Shown here: in pieces, positions 24,142 through 32,148 of the stretch
How the letters are laid out: each line of letters opens with the position of its first letter
Position numbering within the stretch: the first letter of the stretch is position 1
DNA from: Sodalis sp. dw_96
GTDB taxonomy: Bacteria > Pseudomonadota > Gammaproteobacteria > Enterobacterales > Enterobacteriaceae
Assembly: GCF_018449575.1 (NCBI RefSeq)
Contig: NZ_JAAVUT010000028.1
Coordinates: 1-59,588, forward strand
DNA length: 59,588 nucleotides
Reading direction: 5' to 3'
The notes under the pieces: model-generated
What the model was told of the DNA's origin: nothing
What the model saw: only the letters and a program-made list of their open reading frames with translations
Database searches by the model: none
Translations under genes and position numbers: made by a program

Positions 24142-24440
24142 TGACCGCACTATCAACGAAAGAACGTGTTTTACGCTACATCAAGCGCAACGAAGGCAAG
24201 ACGGCGGGCGAGATTTATCGCGCACTTGGTTTGAGCGATTCCGCAGTTCATGAAGCCGTGAAGCGGCTCAAAGAGGCGGGGATCATTTGCGTAAAAGGCA
24301 CCGGCGCTAATAACGGGCAAAGGCTTTACGTGGTGATTTCTGGTGACGAGCCATCAGCCGAATATGGCGTTAATCGCATGGTGGATTTTTTCAACCGCCG
24401 CGTTTCTCAAGTTAGGGAAGGGGGCGAACATGCCGAATAA
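24141..24440 (+). CDS. Winged-helix phage protein (99 aa)
   Basis: A 99-residue protein with a MarR/GntR-like winged helix in its first 70 residues (KTAGEIYRALGLSDSAVHEA as the helix-turn-helix, GIICVKGTGANNGQ as the wing). Probably DNA-binding; target unknown. The ATG is directly adjacent to a copy of the repeated motif, and no typical ribosome site is visible before it. Confidence 0.68.
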   Translation: MTALSTKERVLRYIKRNEGKTAGEIYRALGLSDSAVHEAVKRLKEAGIICVKGTGANNGQRLYVVISGDEPSAEYGVNRMVDFFNRRVSQVREGGEHAE

Positions 24441-24642
24441 TACCGATCCGAAAGTCGTTGTCAGGGTTTCAATCCAGGGCGACGTCAAAGAGGTATTCAT
24501 TGGCGAAGTGACTATCGGCATGCGTTCTGACATATCGAACGTCAAGATGACCGAAGGTTACGAGAAAACCGTTCGTACGGCATGCGTGGCAGCGATTGAT
24601 AAAATCGATCGCGCTTTCACTCAGGCGGCAAATGACTTATGA
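24430..24642 (+). CDS. Hypothetical phage protein (70 aa)
   Basis: A 70-residue acidic protein (MPNNTDPKVVVRVSIQGDVK start) with beta strands followed by one helix. GAAGGGGG precedes ATG 24430. It overlaps the winged-helix gene by 11 bases and the methyltransferase gene by four. No function recognised. Confidence 0.6.
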   Translation: MPNNTDPKVVVRVSIQGDVKEVFIGEVTIGMRSDISNVKMTEGYEKTVRTACVAAIDKIDRAFTQAANDL

Positions 24643-25388
24643 AAAATCCGCCAATTCTTGATATGTGCTGCGGCGGGCGCGCCTTCTGGTTTGACCATGA
24701 TGATGACCGGGCCGTATTCGTCGATAACAGGGCCGAAAGCCATACACTTTGTGACGGCCGGGCCCTGGAGATTCGCCCTGACCTGATAGCCGATTTTCGC
24801 CATCTTCCTTTCGCCGATTCCACTTTCAGCCTGGTGGTGTTTGACCCTCCGCATATGGCCCGCGCAGGGGGGGGTAGTTGGATGAGAGCAAAATACGGTG
24901 TGCTGAATAAGGAGACATGGCAGGCGGACCTGCGCGCCGGATTTTGTGAGGCGTTCAGGGTGCTGCGGCCCGGCGGCGTACTGATATTTAAATGGAACGA
25001 AACACATATTTCGGTGAGTCATATTCTCGCGCTGACTGACCATAAGCCGGTGGTGGGGCATAAGTCCGGCAAGAGGTCAGACACCCATTGGCTGACCTTT
25101 CTCAAGGACGAATCTACAGCAAAACCCGAATCCGATCCCCTGCTGGCATACGCCACCAGACGCATTATCGAACTCGAGGCCTTACTCATGCCGGAGGTGC
25201 CGGATACAGTCTGGCCCGCCGAGGTTCATTTCCTCTTTGATCAGGTCTCGGCCGCCAGCAACCTTCCTGCTGAGCTGCAAAACAAAATCCGCAGTCACAT
25301 TAATCGCATGAAATTGGATGGTTTAACGTCGGACGCCATCATCCAACAAACCGTTAAATTAACCGCAGCCATGGGAGCAACAGCATGA
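24639..25388 (+). CDS. SAM-dependent methyltransferase with DPPH motif
   Basis: A 249-residue Rossmann-fold methyltransferase. The SAM-binding motif is near the N terminus (ILDMCCGGRAFWF), and the catalytic DPPH at residues 69-72 takes the place of DPPY/DPPF in amino-methyltransferases. VLRPGGVLIFKWNE is motif post-IV. A DNA adenine or cytosine-N4 substrate is likely but not shown. Start and stop overlap neighbours by four bases; it is directly followed by a C5-cytosine methyltransferase, suggesting a joint DNA-protection role. Confidence 0.75.
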   Translation: MKNPPILDMCCGGRAFWFDHDDDRAVFVDNRAESHTLCDGRALEIRPDLIADFRHLPFADSTFSLVVFDPPHMARAGGGSWMRAKYGVLNKETWQADLRAGFCEAFRVLRPGGVLIFKWNETHISVSHILALTDHKPVVGHKSGKRSDTHWLTFLKDESTAKPESDPLLAYATRRIIELEALLMPEVPDTVWPAEVHFLFDQVSAASNLPAELQNKIRSHINRMKLDGLTSDAIIQQTVKLTAAMGATA

Positions 25389-27577
25389 GGGAAATCATCG
25401 TAGACAATTTTGCGGGCGGTGGCGGCGCATCGACGGGCATTGAAATGGCAACCGGTCGCAGCGTGGATATTGCGATTAATCACGACCCAAACGCCATAGC
25501 GATGCACATGACCAACCATCCATCAACCTTGCATTACTGCGAATCAGTTTTTGATATCGATCCGGTTGCGGCGACTGGTGGACAACCCGTTGGTGCAGCG
25601 TGGTTCAGTCCTGATTGCCGTCATTTCAGCAAGGCCAAGGGCAGTAAGCCGGTGAAAAAAGAAATACGAGGTTTGGCCTGGATCGTCTTGCGCTGGGCGC
25701 TTCGGGTACGGCCTCGCGTGGTGATGCTCGAAAATGTTGAAGAATTTAAAACCTGGGGGCCACTGGTGACTGGTCCTGATGGTTTCGAATATCCCGATTC
25801 TGCCCGGGCCGGCGAAACGTTCTCGGCATTCGTGGCGATGCTGACAATTGGCATTGCCGCCGATCATCCGGCCCTTGACGAATGTTGCGAGGTTTTGGGT
25901 ATCTCATCGGATAGCGATGACCGGCGCAGGCTGGCTGCGGGGTTAGGTTATAAGGTCGATTATCGAGAACTCCGCGCCTGCGATTACGGCGCGCCGACCA
26001 TCCGTAAACGGTTTTTCATGATCATGCGTTGCGATGCGCAGCCAATTGTCTGGCCCGAACCGACTCACGGAGATCCGAAATCACTGGAGGTTCAGAGCGG
26101 AAAACTTAAACCCTGGCGCACCGCGGCGGAGTGTATTGACTGGTCTATTCCATGCCCGAGTATTTTCGAGCGCAAGCGGCCACTGGCCGAGAACACACTG
26201 AAGCGCATTGCCCGCGGCATCCAACGTTTTGTCATCGATAACCCGACGCCGTTTATCGTTCAGTGCAATCACTCTGGTGGCGATTTTCGCGGTCAGCCAT
26301 TAGATGAACCGCTACAGACTGTAACCGGTCGCCATGGTTATGCCGTGGTTGCTCCCCATATCACTAAATTCCGCACTGGCGCCACCGGGCAGGAATGCGA
26401 CGAGCCGCTATCAACTATCACCGCCGGCAGCTCAGAACGCCCTGGCGGGAATGGGCACGCCCTGGGCATGGTTGAGGCTAAATTGTCGCCTTTCATTGCC
26501 GGCGCCGGCGGTCCGAAATATTCAGCGAAGCCGCGCCCAGTAGATCATCCGATGCATACGCTGTGCAACACAAATCACGCATGCGTAATTTCGCCGATTA
26601 TTGCCCGCATCGGCCAGACTGGCTTTGGTGGTGACCGCATGTCTTATGAGACAGTGAAACCGCTGACAACCGTCACCAGCAAGGCAGAACACCTGCTGGT
26701 AACACCCACGTTAATTCAGATGGGTTATGGCGAGCGAGTCGGCCAGGCACCGCGCTGTTTGGATGTGGAAAAGCCCCTCGGGACTGTTACTGCTGGCGGC
26801 AATAAATTCGCTATTGTCGCACCGATAATTTCGCGCCAGTTCGGCAACAGCATAGGCCATGGCGTCGATGAGCCAAACGGTACGATCACGGCCGGCGGTG
26901 GCGGTAAAAGCCAGCTTGTTGAAGCTTTTCTGGTAAAACACTTCGGTGGCAATTACACGGGCCCGGGCGCCAGCCTAAGCGAACCAGCCCACACAGTGAC
27001 GACAGTCGATCATCATGCCCTGGTATCCGCGCAGTTGGTGGGTTGCGGTGGCCGGGCAGGGCAAAGCCGTCCGCGCGACGCCAGCGAGCCGTTGCAAACG
27101 GTGACAGCGAAAGCGGATTCTGCGCTGGTTACCTCCCATCTGATTAAACTGCGCGGGACCTGCAAAGACGGCCAGCCAGTCACACAACCAATACCGACCA
27201 TCACCGCCGGTGGGATGCATATCGGCGAGGTGAGGGCGTTTCTGCTGAAGTATTACGGTAATGAAAAAGAGGGGCTGGATATTACCGCTCCACTTCATAC
27301 GGTAACCAACCGGGACCGCTTTGGTCTGGTCACGGTCGAAGGAGTTGATTATCAGATTGTCGATATCGGCATGCGGATGTTGCAACCGCATGAGCTATAC
27401 GCCGCTCAGGGCTTCCCGTCATGGTACATCATCGATCAGGATTACAAAGGCACCAAATACGCCAAGGATAAGCAGGTTGCACGCTGCGGCAACGCAGTTC
27501 CGCCGCCGTTCGCCGAGGCGTTGGTCCGGGCTAATCTCCCAGAGCTTTGCCAGGCGAAGGCCGAGGAGGCAGCGTGA
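25385..27577 (+). CDS. Phage C5-cytosine DNA methyltransferase with ten internal repeats
   Basis: A 730-residue cytosine-C5 methyltransferase. Motif I is FAGGGGAS (residues 9-16), the nucleophile Cys78 lies in SPDCRHFSKAKG (motif IV), and Glu116 lies in ENVEEF (motif VI). The target-recognition region is replaced by about ten imperfect repeats of 33-41 residues between residues 290 and 648, each ending in the pattern EPLxTVTxxxxxxALV. The C terminus carries the family's final motifs (LQPHELYAAQGFP, then QVARCGNAVPPP). Likely protects phage DNA from restriction. Confidence 0.88.
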   Translation: MREIIVDNFAGGGGASTGIEMATGRSVDIAINHDPNAIAMHMTNHPSTLHYCESVFDIDPVAATGGQPVGAAWFSPDCRHFSKAKGSKPVKKEIRGLAWIVLRWALRVRPRVVMLENVEEFKTWGPLVTGPDGFEYPDSARAGETFSAFVAMLTIGIAADHPALDECCEVLGISSDSDDRRRLAAGLGYKVDYRELRACDYGAPTIRKRFFMIMRCDAQPIVWPEPTHGDPKSLEVQSGKLKPWRTAAECIDWSIPCPSIFERKRPLAENTLKRIARGIQRFVIDNPTPFIVQCNHSGGDFRGQPLDEPLQTVTGRHGYAVVAPHITKFRTGATGQECDEPLSTITAGSSERPGGNGHALGMVEAKLSPFIAGAGGPKYSAKPRPVDHPMHTLCNTNHACVISPIIARIGQTGFGGDRMSYETVKPLTTVTSKAEHLLVTPTLIQMGYGERVGQAPRCLDVEKPLGTVTAGGNKFAIVAPIISRQFGNSIGHGVDEPNGTITAGGGGKSQLVEAFLVKHFGGNYTGPGASLSEPAHTVTTVDHHALVSAQLVGCGGRAGQSRPRDASEPLQTVTAKADSALVTSHLIKLRGTCKDGQPVTQPIPTITAGGMHIGEVRAFLLKYYGNEKEGLDITAPLHTVTNRDRFGLVTVEGVDYQIVDIGMRMLQPHELYAAQGFPSWYIIDQDYKGTKYAKDKQVARCGNAVPPPFAEALVRANLPELCQAKAEEAA

Positions 27578-27774
27578 TTAACGATTATGAAATTGCCCTT
27601 TTCAATGCCAGGGTACTGCGCCTTCAGATGTTCATGGAGGGCGCCAGGGCAGCGAACCAGTACCAGGCACAATACGGCTCTGTCTTCTATCAAGAAGACC
27701 ATTTTATGGGGCTGATCTGCGAACTGGAAGAACTCACCTCTGCGTTTGAGGCTAAGCAGGTGAGTGCATCATGA
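27574..27774 (+). CDS. Hypothetical phage protein (66 aa), GTG start
   Basis: A 66-residue helical, acidic protein starting at GTG 27574, which overlaps the stop of the methyltransferase gene; GAGGAGG lies just before it. The next gene overlaps its end by four bases. No function recognised. Confidence 0.6.
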   Translation: MINDYEIALFNARVLRLQMFMEGARAANQYQAQYGSVFYQEDHFMGLICELEELTSAFEAKQVSAS

Positions 27775-28034
27775 TAATCGACACCAAGCTACCGGCGGGA
27801 ATGACCCTGCTGCCATGCCCGTTTTGCGGCGGCACCGCTCAGATCGAGCCGGACGGCGACGGTTGTTTTATCGCTTGTCTGAATAAGGATTGTCTGGTGG
27901 TTCCAATAACACTCTATTTCAGGACAAAGCACGATGCCATCCGGGCGTGGAATCGTCGCAGTGTCGCGGACCCGTTAGACCCCATAATCCCGGTCGGCGG
28001 AAAGCTAAGAATAGTTAATGGAACGACGATATGA
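27771..28034 (+). CDS. Lar-family restriction alleviation protein
   Basis: An 87-residue protein with the Lar-type signature LLPCPFCGG near residue 13, an internal CLNKDC, and the conserved ending AIRAWNRR. Rac Lar reduces type I restriction by host enzymes; in other phages the role is assumed. Location directly after two methyltransferases fits an anti-restriction block. Confidence 0.8.
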   Translation: MIIDTKLPAGMTLLPCPFCGGTAQIEPDGDGCFIACLNKDCLVVPITLYFRTKHDAIRAWNRRSVADPLDPIIPVGGKLRIVNGTTI

Positions 28035-28124
28035 CCGGACCGCCTTCGATTTCGTAAATGCATAATTTCGATCAGAAAAAAGTGATTTCTGTCGCCAAAG
28101 AGGTTAAGGAATGGGTAATTTTTT

Positions 28125-28140
28125 CGTTGCAATTGCAACG
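28125..28140. promoter_or_regulatory. Perfect 16-bp palindrome in the -35 region
   Basis: CGTTGCAATTGCAACG is an exact inverted repeat. It contains TTGCAA at 28127-28132, a usable -35 box, with TAATAA 17 bases downstream. The LexA box follows 16 bases after the palindrome. It may bind a second regulator of the same promoter. Confidence 0.6.
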
Positions 28141-28156
28141 AATTGGCGATAATAAT

Positions 28157-28176
28157 TACTGTATATTTATACAGTT
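28157..28176. promoter_or_regulatory. LexA (SOS) box
   Basis: TACTGTATATTTATACAGTT matches the enterobacterial SOS box at 18 of 20 positions, with perfect CTGT-N8-ACAG. It is located 5-23 bases before the possible starts of the 76/70-residue gene, so this gene should be expressed on DNA damage. Confidence 0.88.
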
Positions 28177-28181
28177 AATCG

Positions 28182-28412
28182 GTGATTATTGTGCCTCTTA
28201 TGGATGATTTACCAGAATCTGGATATGCCGTAGTGCGCTGCGTCGATAAAACCGTTGTGGCGACTTTCGCTGATTTTCCTGATTGCGAAAGGTCAGTAAT
28301 GTACCGTCATGGGACCGGAACCTCTTTTCTGCCGCTGCGCCAGGATGAGGTAATCGGCACCCCATCGCTCTTCACGAAAATGCTTGAAAAAGCCGGTTAC
28401 AAAGTCACTTAA
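28182..28412 (+). CDS. SOS-controlled small phage protein, candidate antirepressor
   Basis: A 76-residue protein from GTG 28182, or 70 residues from ATG 28200 (MDDLPESGYAVVRCVDKTVV). It has no recognised domain and is not DinI-like. Neither start has a good ribosome site. It is directly behind a LexA box. Because the prophage repressor has no cleavage domain, a LexA-controlled antirepressor, as in Gifsy-type phages, would explain induction; this role is a hypothesis from context. Confidence 0.6.
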   Translation: MIIVPLMDDLPESGYAVVRCVDKTVVATFADFPDCERSVMYRHGTGTSFLPLRQDEVIGTPSLFTKMLEKAGYKVT

Positions 28413-28476
28413 ATTTCTGATACTATTAAATCAAGGCCCTGAACAAGCCTGACCTGCTGCGCCACTGGAGAACACC

Positions 28477-28575
28477 ATGGCGCAGTCACAAAAAAGCATT
28501 GACTCACAGCGACTGACGTTTAACGACGCTAGCAATTTTTTGCATTCTGCGGTTACCCCTGGCGGTGACGCATGA
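28477..28575 (+). CDS. Small protein preceding NinB (32 aa)
   Basis: A 32-residue frame (MAQSQKSIDSQRLTFNDASN start) with GGAG seven bases before the ATG. Its stop overlaps the ninB start as ATGA. It may be a real small protein or a leader that couples ninB translation. No family recognised. Confidence 0.5.
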   Translation: MAQSQKSIDSQRLTFNDASNFLHSAVTPGGDA

Positions 28576-29009
28576 ATGCAACCTTCTATCTGCGCGACGA
28601 TAATATTCGCCGCAACCTCATCGAATATATCAAAGCGCTGCCGGCGGATGCGAAATTCCCCCTGGTGGTGAAATTCTCTGATCCCGATCGCACCCTGCCA
28701 CAAAACAACCTCTTTCACGTCCTCTGCGGTGACCTCGAAAAGCAGCAAATCCCATTCGCCAGCCGGGCATGGCCGTTAACGTCATGGAAAGCGTTGCTGG
28801 TGTCAGGTCACGCCGTGGTCACCGGCAAACCCGGCGAGGTCATTACCGGCATCGAGGGCGAGCTCGTCCCAATTCGCGAGAGCACCGCGAAGATGGGCAT
28901 TCGGCGCATGAACAGCCTGATTGAATACTCCCAGGCGTTCGCGGTTGGAAAGGGCGTCAAGCTGCGCGAGGTGCGCTACACGGACGACTATTTCGGGCGG
29001 ATGGCATGA
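28572..29009 (+). CDS. ninB: NinB recombination mediator
   Basis: A 145-residue protein matching lambda NinB (Orf), which binds single-stranded DNA and SSB and can replace RecFOR in phage recombination. The family start (FYLRDDNIRRNLIEYI), LPQNNLFHVL and the C-terminal KLREVRYTDDYFGRM region are present. It overlaps ninG by four bases, as usual in nin regions. Confidence 0.88.
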   Translation: MNATFYLRDDNIRRNLIEYIKALPADAKFPLVVKFSDPDRTLPQNNLFHVLCGDLEKQQIPFASRAWPLTSWKALLVSGHAVVTGKPGEVITGIEGELVPIRESTAKMGIRRMNSLIEYSQAFAVGKGVKLREVRYTDDYFGRMA

Positions 29010-29647
29010 AAAAACCTACTCGTCGGAAATGCGCCTGGTGCCGAGGATGGTTCCATCCGGTGCGCGAGGGGCAGATTGTCTGCACTTATACCTGTGCGGC
29101 AGAATATGGCCGGGCACAAACCGAAAAAGCCAAGGCGAAAGCCGCGCAGCTTGCAAAGCAGCGTCAGCGCGACCAGCAGAAAGAAGAGCGCGCCGCCTGG
29201 CGGGAACGAAAGGACAAATTAACGACAAAATCGGAATGGATGAAGAGGGCACAAGACGAATTCAACGGGTATATCCGTGAGCGCGATTTTGACCGCCCCT
29301 GCATCAGCTGCGGTGACATCAATCCGCCGGATCTGCATGGCGGGAAATGGGATTGCGGGCATTTCCTCTCTGTTGGTTCGCATCCAGAGCTGCGCTTCGA
29401 AGAAAAAAACGCCTTTAGGCAATGCAAAAGGTGCAATGGCGGCGCCGGGCATTACACACGCAAAAACCACACCGTCAGCCAGCGATACCGGGAAAATCTC
29501 GTTGCTGAATTCGGCCAGGATTATGTCGAATGGCTCGAGGGCCCGCATGAGCCAAAGCGCTACCGCATTGAAGATTATCAACGGATCCGTGACGAGTATA
29601 AGGCGAAACGTAAGGCACTCATAGAGAGCCGGGAGGAGGCAGCATGA
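29006..29647 (+). CDS. ninG: NinG/Rap recombination endonuclease
   Basis: A 213-residue protein of the Rap family, a structure-specific nuclease that cuts recombination intermediates. Zinc knuckles CAWCRGWF and CTYTC lie at the N terminus, a Lys/Arg/Gln-rich helix at 35-75, and a second zinc site CISCGD, CGHF, CKRC at about 99-145. Full length. It overlaps both neighbours by four bases. Confidence 0.9.
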   Translation: MKKPTRRKCAWCRGWFHPVREGQIVCTYTCAAEYGRAQTEKAKAKAAQLAKQRQRDQQKEERAAWRERKDKLTTKSEWMKRAQDEFNGYIRERDFDRPCISCGDINPPDLHGGKWDCGHFLSVGSHPELRFEEKNAFRQCKRCNGGAGHYTRKNHTVSQRYRENLVAEFGQDYVEWLEGPHEPKRYRIEDYQRIRDEYKAKRKALIESREEAA

Positions 29648-30477
29648 AGCTCGAATCATTACCGAAATTTTTTTCACCAAAATGTCTGCTTTTGGGTGAT
29701 AGCTCACCAGCCACTGCAACCGAATCTCTATCTATCACAGATGTGATGGCATCCCTTGGAATGGTTGGGCACCGGGCGCAACCAGGGATTGAATTGTTTT
29801 TGTCCAAGGAGGGCATCAGCAAACCGGATGGCGCCCTGGAATACCTCTACCAATACGCGCTTTCCCAGGCCCACCGGTACCGGGCAGTTGAAAAGCTGCA
29901 GGATGACATTAAGCGCCCGACGCTGAGATTGTTGGCAGTTTATGCCTATCAGGATTACGCCCGCAGCGCCGCTAGCGTCCGGACATGTGAATGCTGCGGC
30001 GGGGAGGGCTTTCTCGAAGATCGTCAGTTTGTCATGAACAAGCTTGCCGCAACGCGCGAGACGGTTTCCATGTTTGAGCGCGGGGATTTGCCCGCCAGCA
30101 TTGAGCAGATGCCGGGCCGTGAAATGCTGGCAAAGCTCAACTATTACGATATCACCCGCCTGGTATGCCCGACCTGCAACGGTAAAAAAGTGGTCAGCAA
30201 TTCGTGCCGGTGCAACGGCCGGGGCGAGGTGGTGGACAAAGAGAAAACAGCGGAGCAGGGCGGCATTCCTGTTTATAAGACCTGCAGCAAATGCCAGGGC
30301 CGTGGGTATTCCCGCATTCCCGCTGAAACAGTTCGCCGCGCGCTCGCCGGCATCGGCCTGGACATACCGCAACAAACCTGGTCGCGCACATTAAAGCCAT
30401 TCTATGAGGACCTGATAACGCAGTGCCATAAGGAGGAGAGTGACGCCGGCGCCGCGCTCGAAAACATAACCCGTTAA
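29644..30477 (+). CDS. Late antitermination protein Q
   Basis: A 277-residue Q protein of the zinc-finger type (phage 82/DLP12 group). Four Cys pairs occur in two clusters: CECCGGEG near residue 116, and CPTCNGKK, CRCNGRG, CSKCQGRG between 179 and 225, followed by the helical C terminus. It lets RNA polymerase pass the terminators just downstream (30562-30620) and the several hairpins in the late operon. GGAGGAGG precedes the ATG. Confidence 0.88.
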   Translation: MKLESLPKFFSPKCLLLGDSSPATATESLSITDVMASLGMVGHRAQPGIELFLSKEGISKPDGALEYLYQYALSQAHRYRAVEKLQDDIKRPTLRLLAVYAYQDYARSAASVRTCECCGGEGFLEDRQFVMNKLAATRETVSMFERGDLPASIEQMPGREMLAKLNYYDITRLVCPTCNGKKVVSNSCRCNGRGEVVDKEKTAEQGGIPVYKTCSKCQGRGYSRIPAETVRRALAGIGLDIPQQTWSRTLKPFYEDLITQCHKEESDAGAALENITR

Positions 30478-30561
30478 AACTTATTGCAGCTTTGGGTGAA
30501 ATGGACTAACGTAACGCCAACGATGGGATTTTAAAGCCCGTTGAACAGCAAAGAACATCGA

Positions 30562-30587
30562 AACCTCGGCAAATGCCGGGGTTTTTG
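30562..30587 (+). terminator. Terminator tR'-like, first
   Basis: AACCTCGGC-AAAT-GCCGGGGTT with a T run, 85 bases after the Q gene. Probable Q-dependent barrier before the tRNA and lysis genes. Confidence 0.8.
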
Positions 30588-30592
30588 CGTTT

Positions 30593-30620
30593 AAGGGCTT
30601 CACTTCGGTGTGGCCCTTTT
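30593..30620 (+). terminator. Terminator tR'-like, second
   Basis: AAGGGC-TT-CAC-TTCG-GTG-TG-GCCC followed by TTTT; tetraloop hairpin six bases before the tRNA start. A double terminator with the preceding one. Confidence 0.75.
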
Positions 30621-30626
30621 CTATTT

Positions 30627-30702
30627 CAGTCCGTAGCGCAGTTGGTAGCGTAGGAGCCTTGGATGCTTCGGGTCGCAGGTTCGAATCCTGCCGGGCTGAC
30701 CA
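30627..30702 (+). tRNA. tRNA-Pro (anticodon UGG)
   Basis: A complete 76-base cloverleaf: acceptor CAGTCCG/CGGGCTG (one G-U pair), D stem 30636-30651, anticodon stem GGAGC/GCTTC with loop CTTGGAT (anticodon TGG at 30660-30662), T stem GCAGG/CCTGC with TTCGAAT, and encoded CCA. The first pair is C1-G72 with A73, the bacterial proline identity set, which supports the anticodon call. It sits between the tR' terminators and the lysis genes, as tRNAs do in Shiga-toxin phages. Confidence 0.92.
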
Positions 30703-30875
30703 TATTCAGTTCCATGTCAAATCTGACGATCACCCTCCCCAATCAAAATGCGCCTTACGACTTGGAACTGAACTCCTTTCAGCCCGCCGAGGATTTCCCT
30801 TACCTACAAAGGTCGGCGCGGCTGCTTTTACACACGCACCGGAGATTACCCGGACAAAAATAAACCGGTGGGAAT

Positions 30876-31283
30876 ATGGCCGTCGATTGGACATCAATAG
30901 CAGTCGGTTTTGGGAGTGCCGTCGCCACTGGAGCGGCTGGGTTATTGGCGTTTGGTCGGCAGCTCAGTTCCAACAAGGCGTTAAGCGCTAATGATAAACA
31001 ACAAGTGAATATGCTCGAGTGGCAGGAAAAGGTGCGCGAGAGCATGCAGACCGAGATTAACGCCCTCAAAGTCGATATCGAAGAAAGGGAGCAGACGATC
31101 CGGGAATATTGGAAAACTATCACCGAAACCCAGGCGCGCCTGCAGATAATCGAAAGCTCTCAAGATTATCTGAAGAAACAGAACGAAGCCCTTTCAAAAC
31201 AAGTCGCCACCCTCACCGAGTCCAATCAGCATCTGGCAGCTGAAGTTACCAAGTTGCGCTCAGCATTGGAGATTTCCCGATGA
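30876..31283 (+). CDS. Membrane-anchored coiled-coil protein of the lysis region
   Basis: A 135-residue protein with an N-terminal hydrophobic segment (about residues 6-26, SIAVGFGSAVATGAAGLLAF) and a long coiled coil (about 40-132, many Glu/Gln/Lys heptads). GGTGGGAAT precedes the ATG. It is first in a string of overlapping genes leading to the endolysin. It could be a holin-associated or structural protein; no family is recognised with confidence. Confidence 0.65.
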   Translation: MAVDWTSIAVGFGSAVATGAAGLLAFGRQLSSNKALSANDKQQVNMLEWQEKVRESMQTEINALKVDIEEREQTIREYWKTITETQARLQIIESSQDYLKKQNEALSKQVATLTESNQHLAAEVTKLRSALEISR

Positions 31284-31525
31284 TCCATTTCACGTTCAAG
31301 AACACTGAAATCAGTATCACCTGGCGTATGTGGCTAATTGTCGCGGCGACCGCCATGGGGATTTATCTCGGGGGTTTCCAGTCAGGTTACAGCACCGCCC
31401 AGGCGAAATTTTCTCTACGCGCTGATGCAAGGGACAAGACAACCGGTGAAATAAAAGCATCGATAGCGCAACTCCCCGCAAAGACCGCTGAAAAAACGGC
31501 GGCAGCCCTGAAGGACGAAAAATGA
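31280..31525 (+). CDS. Small membrane protein before the endolysin
   Basis: An 81-residue protein with one membrane helix (about residues 14-35, TWRMWLIVAATAMGIYLGG) and a charged C-terminal helix. It overlaps the genes on both sides by four bases. Possibly a holin or antiholin, or a partner of the preceding coiled-coil protein. Confidence 0.6.
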   Translation: MIHFTFKNTEISITWRMWLIVAATAMGIYLGGFQSGYSTAQAKFSLRADARDKTTGEIKASIAQLPAKTAEKTAAALKDEK

Positions 31526-32148
31526 CATCCGATCAATTTGAGAAGGCGGCTAATATCAGCGCCGGGTTAACTGCGCGCTGGTTCCAGCCGCTCACCGACG
31601 CAATGGTGGAATTTGGTATTGATACTGCCCTGCGCCAGGCCGCGTTTATTGCGCAGATCGGTACGGAGTCGGAAGGGTTCAGCCAGTTGTCCGAGTCGTT
31701 CAATTATTCGGTCGCTGGACTGGCGATATTCGGGAACCGGCTCACCGACGCACAGCGCGCCACCCTTGGCCGGCAGCCCGGCGAAAAAACAGTACCGGTC
31801 GAGCGCCAGCAGCAGATTGCCAACATCGTTTATGGCGGACGTTACGGTAATACGCATGACGGTGATGGCTGGCTATACCGCGGGCGCGGGCTGAAGCAAG
31901 TCACGTTCTATGACAACTATTTTGAATGCGCGGCCGCGCTGGACGTTGATGTCGTCGGGGATCCGGATTTGCTGCTGCAGGACGTTAACGCCGCCCGCTC
32001 TGCCGGCTGGTTCTGGCAGGCAAACAAATGCAACGGATATGCTGACATAAGCGACATGTTAGGGCTGACGCGGCGGATTAACGGTGGCCTGAATGGTTTA
32101 CCGGACCGCCAGGCTCGGTATCAAATCGCGAGGAAGGCGCTCCTTTAA
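31522..32148 (+). CDS. GH19-type endolysin
   Basis: A 208-residue lysozyme-like glycoside hydrolase of family 19 (chitinase-like) that cleaves peptidoglycan at the end of infection. The catalytic glutamate pair is visible in IGTESEGF (Glu49) and LSESFNYS (Glu58). YRGRGLKQVTFYDNY and the C-terminal RRINGG region are typical of the family. No signal peptide, so release depends on a holin. Confidence 0.92.
   Translation: MTSDQFEKAANISAGLTARWFQPLTDAMVEFGIDTALRQAAFIAQIGTESEGFSQLSESFNYSVAGLAIFGNRLTDAQRATLGRQPGEKTVPVERQQQIANIVYGGRYGNTHDGDGWLYRGRGLKQVTFYDNYFECAAALDVDVVGDPDLLLQDVNAARSAGWFWQANKCNGYADISDMLGLTRRINGGLNGLPDRQARYQIARKALL

Noticed and set aside
28060..28205. A 49-residue frame across the LexA box
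   Set aside because: It would run through the promoter and operator region and has poor coding character.
28182..28412. DinI-like SOS protein
   Set aside because: The LexA box suggested it, but length and sequence pattern do not match DinI.
30714..30863. A 49-residue frame just after the tRNA gene
   Set aside because: No ribosome site, and the C-terminal part reads like an out-of-frame sequence; left out as unsupported.
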